DNA from: Janthinobacterium lividum
Lineage (GTDB): Bacteria > Pseudomonadota > Gammaproteobacteria > Burkholderiales > Burkholderiaceae_D
Length of the DNA: 64,000 nt
Reading direction: 5' to 3'
NCBI RefSeq assembly: GCF_011601275.1
Contig: NZ_JAAOLY010000003.1
Location: 248,001 to 312,000, forward strand
In this document: positions 14,617 through 23,561 of the stretch, piece by piece
Layout of the letters: each line of letters opens with the position of its first letter
Numbering within the stretch: the stretch's first letter is position 1
Program-made: the position numbers and the translations under genes
Notes under the pieces: model-generated
Database searches by the model: none
The model's input: the letters and a program-made list of their open reading frames with translations, nothing else
Told to the model about the DNA's origin: nothing

Positions 14617-17292
14617 ATGACCACATCCCTCGCTGTGCCCGATATTGACCCGCAGGAAACCAAAGAATGGCTGGAGGCGATGCAGGCCGTCGTCGCGGTG
14701 GAAGGGCGCCCGCGCGCCCATTATTTGCTTGACCAGCTCGTCGATTCCGATTCCGCGCAGCACGGCGGCATGCATGGCCGCGTCACCACCGCCTATACCA
14801 ACAGCATCGCCCCCGAACGCCAGGGTGCGTATCCGGGCGACCTGGCCATCGAGCGCCGCCTGAACGCGTATATCCGCTGGAATGCGATGGTGATGGTCTT
14901 GCGCGCGGCCAAGCATTCGAACGTGGGCGGCCACATCGCCACCTACCAGTCGGCGGCCGTGCTGTACGACGTGGGTTTCGACCACTTCTTCCGTGGCCGC
15001 ACGGACCAGTTCGCCGGCGACCTGGTCTACATCCAGGGCCATTCCGCGCCCGGCATCTATGGCCGCGCCTATCTGGAAGGCCGCATCACGCAAGCGCAGC
15101 TGGACAATTACCGCCGCGAAGCGGGGCGCGAGGGCTTGTCGTCGTATCCGCATCCCCGGCTGATGCCGGACTTCTGGCAATTTCCCACCGTCTCCATGGG
15201 ACTGGGCCCGCTGACGGCGGCCTACCAGGCCCGTTTCATGCGCTACCTCGAGTACCGTGGCTTGAAGGAACACCAGGGCCGCAAGGTGTGGGCCTTCCTC
15301 GGCGATGGCGAGATGGACCAGCCCGAATCCCTGGCCGCCATTTCGCTGGGCGGACGCGAGCGCCTGGATAACCTGATCTTTGTCGTCAACTGCAACCTGC
15401 AGCGCCTTGACGGTCCCGTGCGCGGCAACAGCAAGGTCATCCAGGAACTGGAGGGTACGTTCCGTGCGGCCGGCTGGCACGTCATCAAGGTCATCTGGGG
15501 CAGCGGCTGGGATGCCCTGCTGGCGCGCGACACGAGTGGTTTGTTGCGTCAGCGCATGATGGAATGCGTGGACGGCGATTACCAGACCTTCAAATCGCAG
15601 AATGGCGCTTATGTGCGCGAGCATTTCTTTGGCAAGTATCCGGAACTGCTGGCGCTGGTGGCGCACATGTCGGACGACGACATCTGGAAGCTGACGCGCG
15701 GCGGCCATGACCCGGAGAAAGTCCATGCGGCCTACGCGGAAGCCATGCGCACGCCGGGCCGTCCCACCGTGATCCTGGCCAAGACCGTCAAGGGTTTCGG
15801 CATGGGCGAGGCGGGAGAAGGGCAGAACATCAACCATCAGCTGAAAAAGATGAGCGCCGACGCCGTGCGCGCGTTCCGCGACCGCTTCGCGCTGCCCGTC
15901 AGCGATGCCCAGCTGGAAGAGATGCCCTACCTGAAACCGGCGCCGGACAGCGAGGAAGGGCGCTATTTTGCCGCGCGCCGGGCGCAGCTGGGCGGCTACA
16001 TTCCCGCCCGCATCGGCAAGGTGGCGCCCTTGCCGATACCGCCGCTGTCCACGTTCGCCACCCAGCTCAACGATAGCGGCGAGCGGGGCGCGTCCACCAC
16101 CATGGCCTTTGTGCGCATCCTCGGCACCCTGCTGAAAGATGCCGCCTTGAGCAAGATCATCGTTCCCATCGTGCCGGACGAATCGCGCACGTTTGGCATG
16201 GAAGGCCTGTTCCGCCAGATCGGCATCCATTCCTGGCTGGGCCAGCTGTACACGCCGCAGGACGCCGGGCAGCTCAGCTATTACAAGGAAGCCAAGGATG
16301 GGCAGATCTTGCAGGAGGGCATCAATGAATCGGGCGCCATTTCTTCCTGGATCGCCGCCGGCACGTCGTACAGCAACCATGGCCTGGCCACCATTCCGTT
16401 CTACATCTTCTATTCGATGTTCGGCTTGCAGCGCGTGGGCGACCTGGCGTGGGCGGCGGCCGATGCCCGCACGCGCGGCTTTTTGCTGGGCGCCACGTCG
16501 GGCCGCACGACGCTGATGGGGGAAGGCTTGCAGCACGATGATGGCCACAGCCACGTGCTGTCGTCCGTGATTCCCAACTGCATCTCGTACGATCCCACCT
16601 ATGCCTACGAGCTGGCCGTCATCATCCACGATGGCATGCGCCGCATGTTTGCCGAGCAAGAGGATATTTTCTATTACATCACCTTGCTCAACGAAAACTA
16701 TCCGCACCCGGCCATGCCGGCAGGGGCCGAGGCGGGCATCCTGCAGGGCCTGTATCTGCTGCAGGAAAGTCCGGAAGCACTCATGGCAACCACGCCGCGC
16801 GTGCAGCTGATGGGCAGCGGGTCCATCCTGCGCGAGGTGTTGGCCGCCAGCGTGCTGCTGCAGCAGGATTTCGGCGTGGCGGCCGACGTGTGGAGCGCCA
16901 CCAGCCTCACGGAAGTGCGGCGCGACGGCCTGGCCGTGCAGCGCTGGAACATGCTGCACCCGGACAGCGCGCCACGCGTGCCCTATATCGAGCAATGCCT
17001 GGCTGGCCGGCAAGGCCCAGTGGTGATCGCCACCGATTACATGAAGATCGTGGCCGACCAGGTGCGCCCCTTCGTGCACGACCGGCGCTTTGTCACCCTG
17101 GGTACGGATGGCTTTGGCCGCTCCGATACGCGCGAATCCTTGCGCACCTTCTTTGAAGTGGACCGCCATTTCATCGTGCTGGCAGCGCTGACGGCGCTGG
17201 CGGATGGAGGCGAGCTGCCACGCAGCAAGATTGGCGAAGCCATCGCCAAATACGGCATCGACGTGGAAAAACTGGATCCCGCGTCCGTGTAA
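14617..17292 (+). CDS. aceE: pyruvate dehydrogenase E1 component, homodimeric type
   Basis: An 891-aa AceE-type 2-oxoacid dehydrogenase E1, close to the 887 aa of E. coli AceE. It decarboxylates pyruvate (or a related 2-oxoacid) using thiamine diphosphate. Visible features are the GDGEMDQPES cofactor motif, KTVKGFGMGEAGEGQNINHQLKKM in the active-site loop, EDIFYYITLLNENY, and the C-terminal domain ending FGRSDTRESLRTFF. The ATG at 14617 follows CCCAGGAG. No E2 or E3 gene is adjacent; instead it is followed by a GST and controlled by MarR-type boxes. It may thus be a conditional second E1 that docks on E2/E3 made elsewhere, or act on another 2-oxoacid like P. putida MdeB. Confidence 0.9.
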   Translation: MTTSLAVPDIDPQETKEWLEAMQAVVAVEGRPRAHYLLDQLVDSDSAQHGGMHGRVTTAYTNSIAPERQGAYPGDLAIERRLNAYIRWNAMVMVLRAAKHSNVGGHIATYQSAAVLYDVGFDHFFRGRTDQFAGDLVYIQGHSAPGIYGRAYLEGRITQAQLDNYRREAGREGLSSYPHPRLMPDFWQFPTVSMGLGPLTAAYQARFMRYLEYRGLKEHQGRKVWAFLGDGEMDQPESLAAISLGGRERLDNLIFVVNCNLQRLDGPVRGNSKVIQELEGTFRAAGWHVIKVIWGSGWDALLARDTSGLLRQRMMECVDGDYQTFKSQNGAYVREHFFGKYPELLALVAHMSDDDIWKLTRGGHDPEKVHAAYAEAMRTPGRPTVILAKTVKGFGMGEAGEGQNINHQLKKMSADAVRAFRDRFALPVSDAQLEEMPYLKPAPDSEEGRYFAARRAQLGGYIPARIGKVAPLPIPPLSTFATQLNDSGERGASTTMAFVRILGTLLKDAALSKIIVPIVPDESRTFGMEGLFRQIGIHSWLGQLYTPQDAGQLSYYKEAKDGQILQEGINESGAISSWIAAGTSYSNHGLATIPFYIFYSMFGLQRVGDLAWAAADARTRGFLLGATSGRTTLMGEGLQHDDGHSHVLSSVIPNCISYDPTYAYELAVIIHDGMRRMFAEQEDIFYYITLLNENYPHPAMPAGAEAGILQGLYLLQESPEALMATTPRVQLMGSGSILREVLAASVLLQQDFGVAADVWSATSLTEVRRDGLAVQRWNMLHPDSAPRVPYIEQCLAGRQGPVVIATDYMKIVADQVRPFVHDRRFVTLGTDGFGRSDTRESLRTFFEVDRHFIVLAALTALADGGELPRSKIGEAIAKYGIDVEKLDPASV

Positions 17293-17309
17293 CTTTTCGA
17301 GGAGTGATC

Positions 17310-17930
17310 ATGAAACTGTATTACGCAACGGGAACGTGTTCTTTGTCGCCGCACATCGTGGCCATCGAGGCGGGCATCGCGCTGGAACTGGAAAGAGTTG
17401 ATATTCGCAAGATCCCGCGCGTCACGGAAACGGGCGCCGATTATGCGCGCATCAATCCGAATCTGTACGTGCCGGCGCTGGCGCTGGACGACGGTACCAT
17501 CTTGCTGGAGGGCACGGCCATCGTGCAATACCTGGCCGATCTGGCGCCGGCCAGCGGTCTGGCGCCGCCGGCAGGAACCATGGCGCGCGTGCAGCTGCAG
17601 TCGTGGCTGGGTTTTATTGCCACCGAGTTGCACAAGGTGTTCAGTCCCTGGCTATTCCATCCGGAATACGGCGCGCAGGCGCAGGACGTGGCCCGCTCGC
17701 GCCTGGCTGCCCGCCTCGATTATGTGGAGCGGCAACTGGCGGCCGGCGGGCCGTATCTGCTGGGTGAGCGCTATTCCATCGCGGATGCCTATCTGTACAC
17801 CATCCTCGGCTGGTCTGCGCACACCAAGGTGGACTTGTCGGCCTTCCCGCAAGTGAGGCGCTTGTTCGAGCGCGTCGGCGAGCGTCCCGCCGTGCGCCAG
17901 GCGTTGCGCGAGGAGGAGGGCAGATATTGA
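17310..17930 (+). CDS. glutathione S-transferase, beta class
   Basis: A 206-aa GST. The N-terminal thioredoxin-like domain begins MKLYYATGTCSLSPHI, the signature of beta-class bacterial GSTs, with the conserved Cys10. NPNLYVPALALDDG supplies the cis-Pro region and LLEGTAIVQYLA the glutathione gamma-Glu site; the helical C-terminal domain contains LLGERYSIADAYLY. The ATG at 17310 is preceded by GAGGAG; a GTG six bases earlier overlaps that site. It lies 17 bp after aceE and is probably co-transcribed, hinting that the MarR regulator answers an electrophilic or oxidative signal. Its last codons overlap the start of repeat copy 3. Confidence 0.92.
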   Translation: MKLYYATGTCSLSPHIVAIEAGIALELERVDIRKIPRVTETGADYARINPNLYVPALALDDGTILLEGTAIVQYLADLAPASGLAPPAGTMARVQLQSWLGFIATELHKVFSPWLFHPEYGAQAQDVARSRLAARLDYVERQLAAGGPYLLGERYSIADAYLYTILGWSAHTKVDLSAFPQVRRLFERVGERPAVRQALREEEGRY

Positions 17931-18057
17931 TAAAACATATTTCTATCATCACAACATGCAATTGGATAGCTATGCTGCGATGCGGCATCATTCATTTGTC
18001 TCCTCTACTTCCGCATAGGAATTAGATTCAGCCCGCTCCCGCAGCGGGCTTTTTTTT
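17921..18057 (+). repeat. 137-bp intergenic repeat, copy 3
   Basis: Third ungapped copy, very close to copy 1. Its first 10 bp are the last codons of the gst gene (stop TGA at 17928-17930), and copy 1 keeps almost the same bases in a non-coding position. It ends with the shared terminator. Confidence 0.85.
17983..18057 (+). ncRNA. putative small RNA, sibling 3
   Basis: Same design as the other two: -10-like TATGCT (17971-17976), anti-SD TCTCCTC (17999-18005), and terminator stem AGCCCGC (18030-18036)/GCGGGCT (18044-18050) with eight T. It also serves as the probable terminator of the aceE-gst transcript. Confidence 0.5.
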
Positions 18058-18160
18058 GCCCGTTTTGTGGTGCAAAGCTGCGCACGCTTGCTTGTCATCA
18101 TCGCCATCGTGTTGCTTTTGTGCATGTTAAACTGGGCCTTCCCCAGAATAAGGCTGCCCC

Positions 18161-19750
18161 ATGCTTGAACTCTTCCGCCATACCCTGGAATCGTCGCCCA
18201 TCCTCGCCCTGTTCCTCGTCATCGGCGCCGGTTATGCGCTGGGGCGCATCAGCGTGTTCGGCTTTTCGCTGGGCGTGGGCGGCGTGCTGTTCGCGGGGCT
18301 GGCGCTGGGCGCCTTTGCTCCCGGTTCCGTGCCGCCGCCGATGGTCGGCTCCATCGGCTTGCTGCTGTTCCTGTATGGCATCGGCGTGCAGTACGGCGTG
18401 CAATTTTTCGCGGGCTTGCGCGGCGCGGGACAGAAACACAATCTGATCGCCTTTGTCGCCGTCATGGGCGGCCTGGCCGTGTCCATCTGGGGCGGGCAGT
18501 GGATCGATATCTCGCTGCGCATGGCCAGCGGCGTGTTTGCCGGCGCCATGACCAGCACGGCCGCCCTGCAGGCGGCGCTGGAAGCGTCGCACGGCAATGG
18601 CGACGCGGCCGTCGGCTATGCCGTCGCGTATCCGTTCGGCGTCGTCGGCCCCATGCTGGGCCTGTACCTGGCCGGGCGCATACTAAAACCCGTGCTGACG
18701 CCGCCGCCGGCGCCCATTGTCGTCTCCGAAATCACCATCGACGCAGCCAAATTGGCGGGCGCGGCCCTGTCCGAACTGGCCGACGGCCCCCTGGCTGGCG
18801 TGCAAGTGATCGGCGTGCGCCAGGGCCACCAGAACCGCTTGCCCGACCCAAGCCTCGTGCTTGGCGTGGGCGACGCGCTGATGGTGTCGGGCACGGTGGC
18901 CGGTGTGGAAGCGGCGCGTACGGCGCTGGGCCATCTGGACCCGGGCCGCCTGATGAAGGACCGCGGCGATTTCGATGGCACGGAAGTGTTCGTGTCGGAT
19001 GCGGAAATCGTCGGCGTGCCCCTGGGCGAGCTGAACCTGGCCAAGGATTTCCCCCTGCAGATCGCGTTCATCCGCCGCGGCGACGCCATGATCCTGCCGC
19101 ACCCGTTCCTGACCCTGGAATTCGGCGACAGGGTGATGGCCATCGCGCCGGCGAAACATGCGGCCGACGTGCGCAAACTGTTCGGCAATTCCATCACGGC
19201 CACGGCCGAGTTCAGCTATGTGTCGCTGGGCATGGGCATGGTCTTGGGCGTGCTGCTGGGCCTCGTGCCTATCCCCTTGCCGTGGATAGGCTCGTTCAGC
19301 CTGGGCCTGGCCGGCGGGCCACTGGTGATGGCGCTGATTCTGGGCCGCCTGGGCCGAGTCGGCAAGATCAGCTGGCGCTTGCCGTTGTCGGCCAACCTGG
19401 TCATGCGCAACTATGGCTTGACGATTTTCCTCGCTTCCGTCGGCATGGCGTCCGGCTTGCCCTTCGTGCAGCAAGTGGGTGCCGACGGCTTGCCCATGCT
19501 GGCGCTCGGCGTCGTGACGGTGCTCGTGGTGGTCGCTCTCGTCGTGATTCTGGGCAAGGTATTCCTGCGCCTGCCGTTTCCCGAATTGCTCGGCATCGCG
19601 GCCGGCGCCACGGGCAACCCGGCCGTGCTGGTGTTCGCCAACCGCCTGGCCAAGTCGGACCGGCCTAACCTCGGCTACGCCATGATTTTCCCCAGCATGA
19701 CCATCGTCAAGATCGTTGCCGTGCAAGTGCTGCTGCACTTGTATGGCTGA
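18161..19750 (+). CDS. AspT/YidE-type transporter with TrkA-C domains
   Basis: A 529-aa inner-membrane protein of the aspartate:alanine exchanger (AAE) family. Two hydrophobic halves (about residues 1-180 and 350-529, each with several helices) flank a hydrophilic centre of two TrkA-C-like domains. These are visible as GPLAGVQVIGVRQGHQNRLP...LVLGVGDALMVSG and GVPLGELNLAKDFPLQIAFI...FGDRVMAIAP. The C-terminal AGATGNPAVLVFAN is a conserved family segment. Relatives exchange aspartate for alanine or succinate, but many members are uncharacterised. It appears monocistronic after repeat copy 3, with a weak ribosome site (AAGG) before the ATG at 18161. Confidence 0.85.
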   Translation: MLELFRHTLESSPILALFLVIGAGYALGRISVFGFSLGVGGVLFAGLALGAFAPGSVPPPMVGSIGLLLFLYGIGVQYGVQFFAGLRGAGQKHNLIAFVAVMGGLAVSIWGGQWIDISLRMASGVFAGAMTSTAALQAALEASHGNGDAAVGYAVAYPFGVVGPMLGLYLAGRILKPVLTPPPAPIVVSEITIDAAKLAGAALSELADGPLAGVQVIGVRQGHQNRLPDPSLVLGVGDALMVSGTVAGVEAARTALGHLDPGRLMKDRGDFDGTEVFVSDAEIVGVPLGELNLAKDFPLQIAFIRRGDAMILPHPFLTLEFGDRVMAIAPAKHAADVRKLFGNSITATAEFSYVSLGMGMVLGVLLGLVPIPLPWIGSFSLGLAGGPLVMALILGRLGRVGKISWRLPLSANLVMRNYGLTIFLASVGMASGLPFVQQVGADGLPMLALGVVTVLVVVALVVILGKVFLRLPFPELLGIAAGATGNPAVLVFANRLAKSDRPNLGYAMIFPSMTIVKIVAVQVLLHLYG

Positions 19751-19762
19751 CGGCGGCCAGCG

Positions 19763-20971
19763 TCAATCCCTTGCAGCGCCAGGGCGTTTGTTGGCTCCAG
19801 CAACGCTGATGCCAAATGACAGCAGCAAGGCGGCAGCGGCGAAGCCTGCGGCAAGCCACAGGTTGGCCGAGAGGCCCAGCCTGTCGACGGCCTGACCACC
19901 GGTCCACGCCCCGAGCGCGATGCCGATATTGAAGACGCCCACATACAGCGCGGCGACGATCTCCACGGCCCCGGGCGCCGCCTTCATCATCAAGGTCATC
20001 AGGCCGACAGATACACCGCCGTAGGCCAAGCCCCAGGCCAGCAGCACCGTGCCGCCGCCGATGCCGGAGCCGCCGACAGCGAGGAACAGCAGCGGCGTGA
20101 GCAGCAGGCCGCCCGAGATGGCGATGATGGTAGTCGCCGTGCGCCGCGCCGCAGCGACACCGGCCAGGAAGTTTCCAATGATGCCCGCGAAGCCATAGGC
20201 AAACAGCAGTGCGCCCAGCCATTGCGCATCGAAGCCCGACACGGACAGCAGTAGCGGGCGCACGAAGGTAAAGGCCATGAAATGGCTGGTCACCAGCAGC
20301 AAGGTCAGAAGCAGTCCCGCTTGCAACTGCCTGTTGCTCAACTGTTTGCCGAATTGTCGCAAGGTCGCCGAACCGGCAGCGGGCAGGGCGGGAATGACGG
20401 CCAGATGCAGCGCCAGGACCAGGCCGCTGAACAGCGCCATGACGCCGAAGGCCCAGCGCCATCCTGCGAGGTCGCCGATTTGGGCGCCTAGCGGCACGCC
20501 CAGCACGGAAGCGGCCGCCACGCCGCCGAAGATGACCGACGTTGCCAGGCCTACCGAGCGGGCTGGAACCAGGCGGGAAGCGAGGCCGCCGGCGATGGCC
20601 CAGATGCCGCCCATGCAAAAACCGACGAGTACCCGCGCCGCCAGCATCCACGCCATGTTCTGCGCCAGGGCCGAGGCAATGTTCGCGATCACCAGGAGTG
20701 TCAGCAAACCACAGAGAATCTTGCGCCTGTCCAGGCTTCCCGATGCAAGCACGACCAGCGGCGCGAACAAGGCCGCCAGCAATGCGGGCAGCGAGATCAT
20801 CAGGCCGGCCGTTCCCGTGGAGGTGGTCAGGGTGTCGGCAATCGGCGTCAACAGGCCGACCGGGAGCATTTCCGTCGTCACGACGGAAAAGGTGGCCATG
20901 CCGACAGCGGTGACCGCCAGCCGGGGGTGGCGGACGGAAGTTTCTGCGGCAGCGCAAAAAGACGTACTCAT
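19763..20971 (-). CDS. MFS transporter, DHA1 efflux family
   Basis: A 402-aa major facilitator with 12 predicted membrane helices. The region after helix 2 (SGSLDRRKIL) matches the family's loop A motif G-x-x-x-D-R. Motif C-like VIFGGVAAASVLGVPLGAQIG in helix 5 marks drug:proton antiporters of the DHA1 (AraJ/YdhP-like) group. It is divergent from a TetR regulator with palindromic boxes between, the standard arrangement for a repressor-controlled efflux pump. Substrate unknown. The ATG at 20971 was kept because the following residues lead directly into helix 1. Confidence 0.88.
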   Translation of the reverse strand: MSTSFCAAAETSVRHPRLAVTAVGMATFSVVTTEMLPVGLLTPIADTLTTSTGTAGLMISLPALLAALFAPLVVLASGSLDRRKILCGLLTLLVIANIASALAQNMAWMLAARVLVGFCMGGIWAIAGGLASRLVPARSVGLATSVIFGGVAAASVLGVPLGAQIGDLAGWRWAFGVMALFSGLVLALHLAVIPALPAAGSATLRQFGKQLSNRQLQAGLLLTLLLVTSHFMAFTFVRPLLLSVSGFDAQWLGALLFAYGFAGIIGNFLAGVAAARRTATTIIAISGGLLLTPLLFLAVGGSGIGGGTVLLAWGLAYGGVSVGLMTLMMKAAPGAVEIVAALYVGVFNIGIALGAWTGGQAVDRLGLSANLWLAAGFAAAALLLSFGISVAGANKRPGAARD

Positions 20972-21046
20972 GGTTCATATCCTTCATGTGATCAAGCGAT
21001 AAACGGGTGTGCCCGCTTGCAACGGAGACACTCCGCAGCGATAATA

Positions 21047-21061
21047 CATACATCGCGTATG
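21047..21061. promoter_or_regulatory. TetR-type operator, distal imperfect copy
   Basis: CATACATCGCGTATG, arms CATAC/GTATG around a 5-bp centre. It is nearer the MFS gene and resembles the perfect box at 21100-21114. Confidence 0.5.
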
Positions 21062-21099
21062 AATAAAGTATATATACATACGAAGTGAATGTAAATAAT

Positions 21100-21114
21100 C
21101 ATACGCTGCGTATG
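21100..21114. promoter_or_regulatory. TetR-type operator, perfect palindrome
   Basis: CATACGCTGCGTATG, a perfect 7+1+7 inverted repeat ending 13 bp before the tetR start codon, in a strikingly AT-rich intergenic region. This position fits autorepression. Confidence 0.7.
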
Positions 21115-21127
21115 TAAGGAGAAAGCA

Positions 21128-21715
21128 ATGGTTCGCCGCACCCGTGTGGAAATGGAAGAAACCCGTGCCTCGTTGCTGGCCACCGCCCGCAAAGTGTTCA
21201 GCGAGCGCGGTTATGCCGACACGTCGATGGACGACCTCACCGCGCAGGCAGGGCTGACGCGTGGTGCGCTGTATCATCACTTCGGTGACAAGAAGGGCTT
21301 GCTGCTGGCGGTGGTGGAGCAGATCGACGCGGAAATGGATGGCCGCCTGCAAGCCATCTCCGACAGCGCCGCAGACCTGTGGGAAGGCTTTCGCCATCGC
21401 TGCCGTGCCTATCTGGAGATGGCCCTGGAACCGGAAATTCAGCGCATCGTGTTGCGCGATGCCAAGGCGGTCCTGGGCGGCGCTTCACCGGACTCGCAGC
21501 GCCATTGCCTCGAGTCGATGCAGGGGCTTATCCAGCAGCTGATTCACCAGGACATCGTGGCCGACGCTTGCCCGCAGGCATTGGCTTCGCTGATCTACGG
21601 CAGCCTGGCGGAAGCGGCGTTCTGGATCGCCGACGGCGACGAAGGCAATGCGCGCCTGGTAAAAGGAACTGCTGCATTGGAATTGCTGCTGCGGGGCTTG
21701 TTGCTTCAAAGGTAG
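21128..21715 (+). CDS. TetR/AcrR-family repressor
   Basis: A 195-aa regulator. The N-terminal HTH is typical (ARKVFSERGYADTSMDDL, then AGLTRGALYHHFGDKKGLLL, residues 20-60). The C-terminal helical domain resembles the TetR_C group of multidrug-pump regulators. It is divergent from the MFS efflux gene with palindromes at 21047-21061 and 21100-21114 between them, so it probably represses both the pump and itself. The ATG at 21128 follows AAGGAG. The inducer is unknown. Confidence 0.9.
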   Translation: MVRRTRVEMEETRASLLATARKVFSERGYADTSMDDLTAQAGLTRGALYHHFGDKKGLLLAVVEQIDAEMDGRLQAISDSAADLWEGFRHRCRAYLEMALEPEIQRIVLRDAKAVLGGASPDSQRHCLESMQGLIQQLIHQDIVADACPQALASLIYGSLAEAAFWIADGDEGNARLVKGTAALELLLRGLLLQR

Positions 21716-21827
21716 TCGCGAAAAGTGGCAGTTTCGTCTGAAGCGGCCATGCCTGGAGAAGCGGATGACGATATTGAGCAGGTTTGGAAAATAGAGGTCT
21801 AAGCTTATATTGACAAGGAGAACAACT

Positions 21828-22178
21828 ATGCAAGTCAAGCGTATCGTTGCAAATTTCCCCGCGTCGGATCCGGGCCTGGCGCGGAAGTTTTACGAGGAAG
21901 TGCTGGGGCTGAGCCTGTTGATGGACCACGGCTGGATCATGACGTATGGTTCGCAGACCGAGATGAACGTTCAAGTGAGCTTTGCGACGGAAGGCGGCTC
22001 GAACACTGCCGTGCCTGACCTTTCCATTGAAGTCGATGACGTGGATACCGCCTTTGAACGCATGTCTGGAGCCGGGTTTCCCATTGAATATGGCCTCACC
22101 GATGAACCTTGGGGTGTCAGGCGGTTTTTCGTGCGCGACCCGTTCGGCAAGCTCATCAATATTCTGTCGCACACATAG
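21828..22178 (+). CDS. VOC-superfamily (glyoxalase/bleomycin-resistance-like) protein
   Basis: A 116-aa single-domain VOC protein. It starts MQVKRIVANFPASDP, has FYEEVLGLSLLMDHGW in the first beta-alpha unit and ends VRDPFGKLINILSH, typical of small VOC proteins. Several such proteins bind metals and act on lactoylglutathione, antibiotics or aromatic dioxygenase substrates; this one cannot be assigned. The ATG at 21828 lies 7 nt after AAGGAG; the in-frame TTG at 21810 precedes the ribosome site and was rejected. It is 112 bp after tetR on the same strand, so cotranscription is possible. Confidence 0.82.
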   Translation: MQVKRIVANFPASDPGLARKFYEEVLGLSLLMDHGWIMTYGSQTEMNVQVSFATEGGSNTAVPDLSIEVDDVDTAFERMSGAGFPIEYGLTDEPWGVRRFFVRDPFGKLINILSHT

Positions 22179-22354
22179 ACGCGGTCCTACGCCAGCCAGC
22201 CGCGCACCGACTTCCCTTGCGCGCCAGCCTCTGTAAAACCCCTGGCGCCACTCCCATTCTGTTGTACAATCCTTGAGAACGGTCGTGCTTTTTTGTGCGC
22301 TGAGTTTCCTTGCGTGCAGTCATCACGGCAACCGACAAGAACAAGGAGACAGAC

Positions 22355-23545
22355 ATGGACCTGCATTACACGGCCGAGGAGAGCGCCTTCCGCGACACGG
22401 TGCGCGCCTTCCTCGACAACCATCTGCCGGCGGATTTGCAGCGCAAGGTGCGCCAGCATCTGCGCCTGAACCGCGACGACTACGTGCGCTGGCACAAGAT
22501 CGTCGCACAGCAGGGCTGGGCCGCGCCGGCCTGGCCAGTCGAATATGGCGGCACGGGCTGGACGGCCGTGCAGCGCCACATCTGGGAAGAGGAGTGCGCG
22601 CGCGCCGCCACGCCGCCGATTTTGCCATTCGGCATCAACATGGTGGCGCCCGTCATCATGGCTTTCGCCAACGCCGAACAAAAAGCATACTACTTGCCGC
22701 GCATCCTGAACTGCGACGACTGGTGGTGCCAGGGATATTCCGAGCCGGGCGCCGGTTCCGACCTCGCTTCGCTGAAAACCACGGCCCAGCGCGACGGCGA
22801 CCATTACATCGTGAATGGTCAGAAAACCTGGACTACCTTGGGCCAGCATGCCGACATGATCTTTTGCCTGGTGCGCACGGACAGCACGGTGCGCAAGCAG
22901 GAAGGCATCAGTTTCTTGCTGATCGACATGAAAACGCCGGGCATCACCGTGCGCCCCATCATCATGCTCGATGAAGAACATGAAGTGAACGAAGTCTTCT
23001 TCGACAATGTGCGCGTGCCCGTCAACAAGCTGGTGGGCCAGGAAAACAAGGGCTGGACGTACGCCAAGTATCTGCTGGGCCATGAGCGCACGGGCATCGC
23101 CGCCGTCGGTCGCTCCAAGCGCGAGCTGACCTTCCTCAAGCAGCTGGCCATGCAGCAAAGCAAGCGCGGTGCGTCGCTGCTGCACGACCCCGCCTTTGCG
23201 GCCAAGGTCGCCACTCTGGAAATCGAATTGATGGCGCTGGAAATGACGGTTTTGCGCGTGATCAGTGAAGAAGGCAAGGGGCCGGGACCGCAGGCGTCGA
23301 TGCTGAAGGTGCGCGGTTCGGAACTGCAGCAGCAGCTGACGGAACTGATGGTCGAAGCCATCGGCCCGCAAGCCTTGCCCTTTGACCCGGATTTTCTTGA
23401 CGGCAGCGCGCCGCACAGCGCTGGCGGCGACGACCTGGCCGCGCCGCTGGCCGCGTATTACTTCAATTACCGCAAGACATCGATCTATGGCGGCTCGAAT
23501 GAAATCCAGAAAAACATCATCACGCAGATGATCCTGGGCCTGTAA
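22355..23545 (+). CDS. acyl-CoA dehydrogenase, large partner
   Basis: A 396-aa FAD-dependent acyl-CoA dehydrogenase. Visible are GYSEPGAGSDLASL (flavin/substrate loop, about 128-141), WTTLGQHADMIFCLVRT, the LLGHERTGIAAVG helix and the C-terminal IYGGSNEIQKNII. At the C-terminal position where many family members have the catalytic Glu (Y-E-G-T), this protein has Gly; the Glu in GHER may take that role. The ATG at 22355 has AAGGAGAC. It is the first of four tightly packed genes (two dehydrogenases, two MaoC hydratases), suggesting a dedicated beta-oxidation module. Substrate unknown. Confidence 0.9.
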   Translation: MDLHYTAEESAFRDTVRAFLDNHLPADLQRKVRQHLRLNRDDYVRWHKIVAQQGWAAPAWPVEYGGTGWTAVQRHIWEEECARAATPPILPFGINMVAPVIMAFANAEQKAYYLPRILNCDDWWCQGYSEPGAGSDLASLKTTAQRDGDHYIVNGQKTWTTLGQHADMIFCLVRTDSTVRKQEGISFLLIDMKTPGITVRPIIMLDEEHEVNEVFFDNVRVPVNKLVGQENKGWTYAKYLLGHERTGIAAVGRSKRELTFLKQLAMQQSKRGASLLHDPAFAAKVATLEIELMALEMTVLRVISEEGKGPGPQASMLKVRGSELQQQLTELMVEAIGPQALPFDPDFLDGSAPHSAGGDDLAAPLAAYYFNYRKTSIYGGSNEIQKNIITQMILGL

Positions 23546-23561
23546 GCCAGAAGGAGACGAC

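Noticed and set aside
14530-17169. A long leftward open frame across aceE
   Set aside because: Entirely antisense to a full-length AceE with all family motifs; composition is of a shadow frame.
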